A DNA stretch of 64,000 nucleotides from CAILZL01 sp963791615 (GTDB lineage: Bacteria > Pseudomonadota > Gammaproteobacteria > Steroidobacterales > Steroidobacteraceae). The position numbers were made by a program, and so were the translations under genes. Shown here piece by piece: positions 17,059 to 24,081 of the stretch; within the stretch, counting starts at the first letter, position 1; every line of letters starts with the position of its first letter. The notes under the pieces are model-generated. The model was not told the origin of the DNA and did no database searches. It worked only from the letters and a program-made list of their open reading frames with translations. The stretch spans positions 1 to 64,000 of the forward strand of contig CAWBTE010000008.1 in NCBI GenBank assembly GCA_963791615.1, in the 5' to 3' direction.

Positions 17059-18286
17059 GCACTCTTCACAAACGATTACAGATTCAAAATCAACACCTGT
17101 CCGACCGGTGTCCGCTTACGTCGCCATCGGCGCAAGACTGATCAACTTCACCGTGGATCATGAGACGGAGCAACTCACGCAGCGAGATGAGATTGCCTTG
17201 CCATCACGCGTGCAGTACGTATGGCCCCATGCGACCTTGCCGATTCTGTATGTGGCGTGCGCCGACAGAGCGCCCGGCGCCGGCGGACAGCCGTTTTACC
17301 TCTGCGCTTTGCTCAGAGATAAAAACGGGAATCTGCGCTTGCACGGGAATCCCGTCGCATTGCCCTCGCGCCCCGTCCACCTGACGACGGATCTTGTAAG
17401 TCGTTACGTGCTGACCGCGTATAGCGCAGCGCCGGGCCTTACGGTGCACGTGATCCACGCCGACGGAACCATCGGCAACGAGATTCATCGCGTAGAGCCG
17501 TTCGAATACGGAACATACCCGCACCAGGTGCGTATTACTCCCTCGAAAAAGCGAGTGATCCTCGTGGACCGAGGCAAGAAAGGCTTCGGAAATTCATCCT
17601 ATGTCGCGGGCGGGCTCAAAGTGCTGAGCATCGACCAAGGCCGAGTGAAAAATTTGTACACGGTCAACCCCAGGGAGTTCCAGACAACAAGTGGTTTCAA
17701 CCCTCGTCACATGGACTTCCATCCAACCAAGCCGCTTGTATACGTATCACTGGAAGGACAGAACAAGTTGTGTGTCTTCCGGATACAGGGTGAAGAAATC
17801 GACCCTGCACCCCTGTTCACGCATGACATGCTTGCGCGGCCCGCTGCTGTCCGACCTCGCCAGGATGGTGGAACCGTGCATGTGCATCCCAATGGCAGGT
17901 ATGTGTATGTCGCTAACCGCAATGATGGCTATATCGGTGGCCACAAGGGCCCGTCCTGGCTGACTCCGGATCCGATTCCCGTGTTCCCCGGAGGCGAAAA
18001 CAACATCGCCGTGTTTGCGATCGACGATGAGAGCGGCGAACCGACGCTCATCCAGAATGCAGATTCCCACGGACTGCATCCGCGCACCTTTGCCATTGAT
18101 CCGGCTGGTCGAATTCTCATCGCCGCCAATGTCGCCCCAACCTTCTTTCGGGATGGCGACTCCTTGAACAAGGTTCCGGCCAACCTTGCGCTGTTCCGCG
18201 TTCAGGAGGATGGCCGACTTGAATTTCTGCGTCGCTACGATCTCGATGTCGGTTCCGAGATGATCTGGTGGATGGGCATCGCCTGA
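17003..18286 (+). CDS. Lactonase-family beta-propeller protein, second copy
   Basis: 427 residues. Blades are recognisable as PVSAYVAIGARLINFTVD, TTDLVSRYVLTAYSAAPGL, YGTYPHQVRITPSKKRVILV, GFNPRHMDFHPTKPLVYVSL, VHVHPNGRYVYVANRNDG and LHPRTFAIDPAGRILIAAN. ATG 17003 has an AGGAAG site seven bases upstream and overlaps the aldo-keto reductase by 56 bases; ATG 17030 lacks such a site. The fold matches the 6-phosphogluconolactonase-like family, and the overlap suggests a coupled oxidoreductase/lactonase pair. No signal peptide, so likely cytoplasmic. It is clearly diverged from the copy at 3503-4642, with a longer 13-residue insert around PSWLTPDPIPVFPGG. Confidence 0.85.
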   Translation: MNRANSSKSMLPENPKVIEHSSQTITDSKSTPVRPVSAYVAIGARLINFTVDHETEQLTQRDEIALPSRVQYVWPHATLPILYVACADRAPGAGGQPFYLCALLRDKNGNLRLHGNPVALPSRPVHLTTDLVSRYVLTAYSAAPGLTVHVIHADGTIGNEIHRVEPFEYGTYPHQVRITPSKKRVILVDRGKKGFGNSSYVAGGLKVLSIDQGRVKNLYTVNPREFQTTSGFNPRHMDFHPTKPLVYVSLEGQNKLCVFRIQGEEIDPAPLFTHDMLARPAAVRPRQDGGTVHVHPNGRYVYVANRNDGYIGGHKGPSWLTPDPIPVFPGGENNIAVFAIDDESGEPTLIQNADSHGLHPRTFAIDPAGRILIAANVAPTFFRDGDSLNKVPANLALFRVQEDGRLEFLRRYDLDVGSEMIWWMGIA

Positions 18287-18320
18287 TAGTTCATTGCGAC
18301 GCAGCCGCGGCTAAACCAAG

Positions 18321-18361
18321 CTACTGAATCATGAGAGGTCTCGACTATCATGGTTCAGTAG
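18321..18361. terminator. Long hairpin between convergent genes
   Basis: CTACTGAATCAT (18321-18332) pairs with ATGGTTCAGTAG (18350-18361) in a 12-position stem with one T-G mismatch and a 17-nt loop, between the lactonase stop and the RraA gene end. No strong T-tract follows on either side, but the position suits a shared terminator. Confidence 0.5.
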
Positions 18362-18380
18362 CAGTCGTTGATCAGATGGA

Positions 18381-19118
18381 TCAGATCCGCCCGAACTTGT
18401 CGACCGCTTCCTTGATGGAGCGATACTTCTCGATGAACGGATACATGCTGTGCTCCGTGTTCTCCAGCTCTTGCGCCTTCTTGAGCACTTCTTCGGCCTT
18501 GGCGCGTGGCACTACTGCAACGCCATCAAGGTCCGCAACAATGATGTCGCCAGAAGTGACGCTTACCCCGGCACAGATCACCGGAATGTTGGCGCCTGCA
18601 AACCGGTAATGGTTGATGGTGGTCGAAGGCACGATGGACCGGCTGAACACCGGAAACTGCAGCTTCTGGATCTGCGGCACATCGCGCACCCCGCCATCAA
18701 TAATTGCGCCGGCGAAGCCGCGTACCTTCAATGCCGTGGACATCAGACCACCTATGCCGGCGTAATCCAGCCCATCCTCCACCACCATGACGTAGACCGA
18801 ACCCGCCGGCGACATATCGATGACATCCAGCATGCCCTGGGAAGCCTTTGCGCCTTCCTTGTGTTCCTCTTTCTTGAGCAACACCGTCACGGCCGGACCG
18901 GCAAACTTGGTGGGGCTCACTGGACGCATGGAATGGGACATGTAGTTCTTCTGGCCATAGAGCTGTTCCATGGCATCCGCTATTGAGGCCACTTCAAGCA
19001 GGCGTAAGCTCTCGATGATTGGGTCGGCGACGGTCTGTGCCATGAGTGGGCGCGGGGACATGAGCGCCATACAGACCAGAAGCGCCATGGTGGCGGAAAG
19101 GCGTAAAGACTTCTTCAT
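18381..19118 (-). CDS. RraA-like aldolase-family protein with a signal peptide
   Basis: 245 residues. Residues 1-28 are a clear Sec signal (MKKSLRLSATMALLVCMALM, cleavage near RPLMAQT). The rest is RraA/HMG-CHA-aldolase-like: IIESLRLLEVASIADAMEQL, VVEDGLDYAGIGG, GAIIDGGVRDVPQIQ with the GG-x-RD metal/pyruvate site, FSRSIVPSTT and IIVADLDGVAVVPRAKAEEV. Cytoplasmic relatives are divalent-metal aldolases for 4-hydroxy-4-methyl-2-oxoglutarate or regulators of RNase E. Export to the periplasm is unusual and points to another role. It is the last gene of the selenoprotein/binding-protein/permease group, 61 bases after the permease. Confidence 0.86.
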   Translation of the reverse strand: MKKSLRLSATMALLVCMALMSPRPLMAQTVADPIIESLRLLEVASIADAMEQLYGQKNYMSHSMRPVSPTKFAGPAVTVLLKKEEHKEGAKASQGMLDVIDMSPAGSVYVMVVEDGLDYAGIGGLMSTALKVRGFAGAIIDGGVRDVPQIQKLQFPVFSRSIVPSTTINHYRFAGANIPVICAGVSVTSGDIIVADLDGVAVVPRAKAEEVLKKAQELENTEHSMYPFIEKYRSIKEAVDKFGRI

Positions 19119-19179
19119 AGGGATTTCATCCTGAACCAGGCTGTGAGTAAGAGGGATCAGCGAGACTTGGAACAGCTGC

Positions 19180-20937
19180 TTAGCGCGCTTTGCCGAGGCT
19201 GCGATTGTTGAGCCACAACATGACCAGCACCAGGACAGAAGCGATAAGCCAGATGATCAGTGCGAACGCGGTCATCATCGGGAAATTGCCTTGTCGCCAA
19301 AGGTCGAGCAACACGCTGCCCACAACCGGATTTGAGCTTCCGGACAAGATGGCCGAGCCTGTGACTTCGCCAAGCACCTTGATGAATACGAGCACCCACC
19401 CGGCGGCGAAGCCAGGCAGCGCGAGGGGCAACAGGATTCTGCGCATCGTACCGCTGGGCGACGCACGGTAAATTCGCGAAGCTTCCGTCAGCTCGTGACC
19501 AATAACGCTGGTCGCGGATCTTGCCGCGCCCGCTGCATAGGGAATTTCCATCACCAGGAACGCCAGCAACAATATCCAGATCGTCCCGTAAATATCGAAT
19601 GGCGGCTGGCTGAACGCCAGGATGAAGCTGACACCGACCAGGCTGTGCGGGATGGTGGCCGGCAGTGAGGTCACAAAATCCACCATACCTCTGAACCCGG
19701 TGCTCGGCACACGCGACTTCTTCTTCGACTTCTTCCCACCCCGCCCACCCGCGCCCTTCTGATGAGCATGCAGCATGAGGAAGCCAGCGACGGCCATGGC
19801 AATCGTGGCGACGACCGAGGCCAACAACAGACTGTTGGACAACGCCCGGAACGTCGTGGGCGTCTGTGTCAACACCTTTTCATAGTTGTCCAGCGAAAGC
19901 CGGTCCCAGGGCACATTGGCAGTCCAGAACGGTTCGAGTGAAACAAGCATCAGGGCAAGCACCGGCAGGACCAGCGAAACAAAGATGTAGCCAACAATCA
20001 ATGCGCGCGTGATGTAGCGAATCGGACCCAGCCGGGACGGAGCGCTGCGCACGCCACGTCCACCCAGCACCGCCTGGCGGCCGGCCGGGATCAGATACTT
20101 CTGCAAGATCCGCAGACTCAGCACCACCAGCAGCATGGCAGTGGCAAGCACCAGTGCTGCGGACTGGTTGCTTGGAAAGCTGGTGAGGTAACTCCAGATG
20201 CGGACTGACATGACTTCAATCTGCGCCCCCGTGCCCAGGATCACTGGCACCGAGAAGATCGCGATTCCGCTGATCACGGTCAGCAGCCAGGCTTCGAAGA
20301 GCGCCGGACGAATGGCGGGCAGCGTCACACGCCAACCTGTTGCCAGCGGACCCGCGCCACAGATGCGCGATGCTTCCTCGACCGAAGGATCAATGTTGCG
20401 CAATGCCGCCGCAACCACCAGATAAATCGTCGGCACCATATGAATGGCCATGACGAACAACATGCCAGTCATCGAGTAGATGTTGAGCGGCCCCTCGCCG
20501 GTCTCTGCACCCCAGCCGAACAGATTGCGCAAGGCGACATTCACGAGCCCAACACGCGGATCACAGAGCACAACCCAGCCCAGAACACCCGTAATCGAGG
20601 GCAGCATCAACGGCGCCACCGGCATGAAGTTACCAATGCCGCGGAAACCGCCGTCGGTACGCTCGTTGATCAGGGCGAGCGTGGTGCCGAGCGCCAGCGC
20701 GATCAGGCTGCTACCGCCGACGACGACAAACGTGTTCCACAACACCTCCAGTAACGACGCATCAATCCCCAAGGCCGCATCGGACACATCTGCGATGAGT
20801 ACACGCAGCAACGGATATACGACCAGAAAGGCAACGCCAGCCAGCAGCGTGGCGGCGACAGTGTCCGTGGGACTCCAGCGCCACCATTCACGCGGATGAA
20901 GTCGCGCCAAGGTGGACATTGGCTGAGCGTTCTGCAT
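19180..20937 (-). CDS. Two-domain ABC permease, FbpB/ThiP type
   Basis: 585 residues with about 12 hydrophobic segments in two homologous halves, each with an EAA loop: EEASRICGAGPLATGWRVTL (about 190-210) and TEASRIYRASPSGTMRRILL (about 490-510). A basic linker (GRGGKKSKKKSRV) near 405 separates late segments. This is the single-polypeptide permease format of Fe(III), thiamine and phosphonate importers. Upstream lie its binding protein (33-nt gap) and a UGA-containing UGSC protein. No ATPase gene is present in this group; the nearest is at 55512-56654 in the third cluster, which could energise both. Substrate unknown. Confidence 0.92.
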   Translation of the reverse strand: MQNAQPMSTLARLHPREWWRWSPTDTVAATLLAGVAFLVVYPLLRVLIADVSDAALGIDASLLEVLWNTFVVVGGSSLIALALGTTLALINERTDGGFRGIGNFMPVAPLMLPSITGVLGWVVLCDPRVGLVNVALRNLFGWGAETGEGPLNIYSMTGMLFVMAIHMVPTIYLVVAAALRNIDPSVEEASRICGAGPLATGWRVTLPAIRPALFEAWLLTVISGIAIFSVPVILGTGAQIEVMSVRIWSYLTSFPSNQSAALVLATAMLLVVLSLRILQKYLIPAGRQAVLGGRGVRSAPSRLGPIRYITRALIVGYIFVSLVLPVLALMLVSLEPFWTANVPWDRLSLDNYEKVLTQTPTTFRALSNSLLLASVVATIAMAVAGFLMLHAHQKGAGGRGGKKSKKKSRVPSTGFRGMVDFVTSLPATIPHSLVGVSFILAFSQPPFDIYGTIWILLLAFLVMEIPYAAGAARSATSVIGHELTEASRIYRASPSGTMRRILLPLALPGFAAGWVLVFIKVLGEVTGSAILSGSSNPVVGSVLLDLWRQGNFPMMTAFALIIWLIASVLVLVMLWLNNRSLGKAR

Positions 20938-20969
20938 GTGTCACTTGCCCCTGAAGCGGGTCCGGTCAA

Positions 20970-22085
20970 TTACATTCCCAGCAACTGGATGATCTTGGCT
21001 TTGTTAGCGGCTGTGGATACGAAGTCCGGTTTCACGAAGCCGTCGCGCAGCGGCGGTGTGCCAAGTGTATTGACTGGCGATGAACCCACGACGTTCAGTA
21101 TCTTCTGGCCCTGCTCCGTCAACAGGAAGTTGAGGAACAGCCGCGCAGCATTGGGATGCTGGGCACCCGCCGACATCGCAACCTGCGACATGACGCCCGT
21201 GTAGGGCACATTATCCGGCAGGACACCCTTGACGGGTGCTCCCTGTGAAATCATCGACTCAGCATTGGTCATCGAACATGGAAAATAGGCCTTGGCTGCG
21301 CCAGAGGCAAGTTGCTGCACGGCCGATGGCCCACTGTCGACCAGACGCAACTGCTGCTGGGCCACCTTGCTCAGGAAATCTTCACCATACAACTTGAGCA
21401 TCATATCCCATGCGGCAATCGCAACGAGGTTCACTCGCTTGGCGTCAAGCGTCACGATGCCACCCTTGAACTCCGGGCTCACCAGAACCATCCAGTCCTT
21501 GGGGATGTCCCGGACCTTGTCGGTGTTGATGGCAAACGTATAGGGGACGATGCTCACGATCGCCGAGTGTTCGTCCTGATATTCCGACGGCCATGTAGCC
21601 AGACCCGGCACCGAGACCGGATCGACTTTCGCAAGCCAGGTCTTACTCGCGAAGATCTGGAAAAGTTCGTAGTCACCCGTGAGCACCAGATCTGCGATGG
21701 TCCGGCCAGCATTCGCCTCAGCGGTATAGCGCGCTGCGATTTCACCCGAGTTCAAGCGCAGGTACTCAAGTGCGACGCCGTACTTCTGCTGGAATGCCTT
21801 GCCCAGATTCGCAACGATGGACTCTTCCGAGCCTGTGTACAGGACCAGCTTGCCTTCCTTCTGCGCGCCAGCAATCAGAGCCTGCTCTGCAGGCAATGCA
21901 TCTGCCGCAGCTGACGCTGTCGCTTCTGGCGCCGCCGTCTTGTCGCTGCCTGCACCACAGCCCGTGATCAAGCTACCTGCCATGCCACTCACGGCCACCA
22001 AGCCTGCATTGCGCAGGAATTCGCGACGACCGGTCATTTCATCCGGGAATGACACGGAGCTTTTGAGGTCGATTGGAATCTTCAT
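20970..22085 (-). CDS. ABC solute-binding lipoprotein with Tat-type signal
   Basis: About 371 residues. The N-terminus has a twin-arginine motif (GRREFLRNAGLVAVSG) and a lipobox (LITGC), so it is probably a Tat-exported, membrane-anchored lipoprotein. The body is a family 1 / Fe(III)-type binding protein: LVLYTGSEESIVANLGKAFQ, VALEYLRLNSGEIAARYTAE, FAINTDKVRDIPKDWMVL and LLTEQGQKILNVVGSSPV. ATG 22085 is preferred to TTG 22091. It lies 19 bases after the selenoprotein gene and before the two-domain permease, so the three are one operon. Tat export often means folding, sometimes with a cofactor, before transport. Ligand unknown. Confidence 0.9.
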   Translation of the reverse strand: MKIPIDLKSSVSFPDEMTGRREFLRNAGLVAVSGMAGSLITGCGAGSDKTAAPEATASAAADALPAEQALIAGAQKEGKLVLYTGSEESIVANLGKAFQQKYGVALEYLRLNSGEIAARYTAEANAGRTIADLVLTGDYELFQIFASKTWLAKVDPVSVPGLATWPSEYQDEHSAIVSIVPYTFAINTDKVRDIPKDWMVLVSPEFKGGIVTLDAKRVNLVAIAAWDMMLKLYGEDFLSKVAQQQLRLVDSGPSAVQQLASGAAKAYFPCSMTNAESMISQGAPVKGVLPDNVPYTGVMSQVAMSAGAQHPNAARLFLNFLLTEQGQKILNVVGSSPVNTLGTPPLRDGFVKPDFVSTAANKAKIIQLLGM

Positions 22086-22104
22086 TGTCAATGTTACCTT
22101 TGTG

Positions 22105-23817
22105 TCAAGCCTTCAACTTGGGTTGAGCGGCTTTACGCAGCTCGTCCCAATGTTCAGGTAGTTCGATTTTCCTGCTGACCGGGTAACCGATATAGCCGTT
22201 CTGGGAGCAGATCATGACGTGATCCCGATCCGGATCGCCGCTGACGACGATCATATAGTCCTCGGGACACGAGGTCAGCTGAATGTACCGATGTAGATCC
22301 TTCGAGGTACCGAGCTGTTCCGGCCAATTACCCGCTTCGATGCCTCTGTAGAAACGATTGACGATCATGCCGCTCAACCGATCCACCCACAACCTGGCGT
22401 TTTCATGGAAGTGCCGCTTGACGTCAGCCTTGGTGAAGCCGGCATCAGCCATCACTTTTGCCGTTGCAGGTGTCAGAACTACTGTCGGCCTGGTGCGCAT
22501 TCCCCGAAAGAAGAACTGCACAAAGATATGGTTGTCCGCGATCCGTGCCTCGATGTTCTTGAGAATTTCCTCCGCTGTGATCGCACCCACCTCAATCGCC
22601 TGGGTCATTTCCGTACACGATGAAATGGTGACCACGTTGTCCCCCGACTTGAAGCCGAAGTCGGTGCACATCGGGTCCCAACCAAGCTCGGCGCAGGCGT
22701 CCTCGTTTTCCGCCAGGACGATCCGGTAGTTACCACCGAAGCAGCCCTTGTCGGTCTTGTGCGGCAGGAACCCGGCGACATTGCGCAGATACATTCGCCA
22801 GAAGCGGGCGATGCTGGTGTTGGCCTGGAACCCCGGTCGGAGCGCCGCCTGCTTGTGGTTGAAGCCCAGCTCCTTGACGATCGGACCGTTAACCACAATC
22901 AGGGTTTCAGTGCCTGGTGTGTGCCCCAGATGTTCCACACCGAAATCATGATCCGCCATCGCTTCGACGACCGCGATCAACACCGGCATATATTCTGGAC
23001 GGCACCCGGACATCACACCATTGACAGCCACGTTCCAGACCGTCGCCTCGCGATTGTCAGGCAATAACTTACCGAGCACAGTGCCAGGTGAACGGTTCGT
23101 GAATTTCAGGAAGGCTTCGACGCGCTCCACCGTCGGCGGAACAATCGGCAGACCTTCGCTCCATTCGTTCTGTAAGAAGTACTCCTGGATGTCATCGTAG
23201 GTGCCTTCGAAAACCGTGTCGCGCATCTTGGGCTCGCTGGTAACACCCTCTTCTGCTGGCTGCACCGTCAGGCCTTGAATAACCTGCTCGAGCATGGCGC
23301 CCTTGCAAGTCTCAACCAGTTGTTCATCCTTCACCAGATTCACATGCCCCGGGTGAACGGTATAAGGCAGGTTCGGCATTTCCAAACCCTTCGCCGTAAA
23401 ACGTCCCTGCAGCAGAAAACCACTGCACACCACGGTAACCGTGGGAATTCCCAACTTCTCAACCAGAGCGCTCGTCCGCGTCACGGCGGCCGTGCAGCTC
23501 CCTCAGCAACCGACCCCGCAGATGACGGCGTCGACCCCGAATTTTTTGAGTTTCTCAGGGAGATCAGCCAGTACCTGACGTTCATCCGCGCCGTGGATCT
23601 CGCCGAATTCACGCCAGCTCACAAACTTGATTCCGGGATAACGCTTCGGCAGCTCTTGCTCCCAGACCTCATACATCTTGTCGCCCTTGAACACCCAGTC
23701 CCACAGCTGAGCGACGACCTTGCCATCCAGCGTATCCAGACGCTGTGCGAGACGTGCGCCTGTCTTGACCTGTTGGCCTCTGGGCCAAACCACTTTGTAC
23801 GTTTCTGCGACAGACAT
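22105..23817 (-). CDS. UGSC-motif selenoprotein 1 (in-frame UGA as Sec at codon 105)
   Basis: A 570-residue frame from ATG 23817 (AGGAG nine bases upstream) interrupted only by UGA at 23505-23503. Residues 92-108 read GVDAVICGVGC-U-GSCTA, where U is the UGA codon; both parts are in the same frame. The first 130 residues form a small alpha/beta domain ending in the U-G-S-C redox-like motif known from UGSC-family (seleno)proteins. A large C-terminal domain (about 175-570) has LPIVPPTVERVEAFLKFTNR, NGVMSGCRPEYMPVLIAVVE, IVVNGPIVKELGFN, ANTSIARFWRMYLRNVAGF and IVVSGDPDRDHVMI. No signal or membrane segment, so cytoplasmic. Biochemical function unknown. It heads the binding-protein/permease operon. 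Two paralogues carry UGA at the equivalent place, so a chance stop is very unlikely. Confidence 0.87.
23476..23505 (-). promoter_or_regulatory. UGA codon and candidate bacterial SECIS hairpin, selenoprotein 1
   Basis: After UGA (23505-23503) the transcript can fold CCGC (23489-23486), loop CGUGAC, GCGG (23479-23476). The loop begins 17 nt after the UGA, in the range used by SelB. A competing CACGG-CCG-CCGUG hairpin is also possible. Confidence 0.6.
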
Positions 23818-24081
23818 GATCGTGCACTCCTGAATCAATCATCAAAATTCAATCATCAAACTTGCTTCACTCGTCGCTTACCATGGGTGTAGCGCCAGGC
23901 GACGTGCTCACGTCAAAACATGGAATCTGGCAATTTGCCAAATCCTTGTCCCCCATGATCGCGCAAATGTGTTCCCGGGCACAGTCCAAGGATGCAACAG
24001 CCAACTTCTGCACGGGCACGATTAAACGAGCAAGCCCCACCTCATCCTGAGAGGGGCAGCAACATCACAACTTCGAAAACA

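Noticed and set aside
22105..23838. Reading the UGA in selenoprotein 1 as a pseudogene stop or as two separate genes
   Set aside because: The same UGA at the same motif in two further paralogues (41748, 59400), conserved sequence on both sides and no ribosome site for the second half argue against it.
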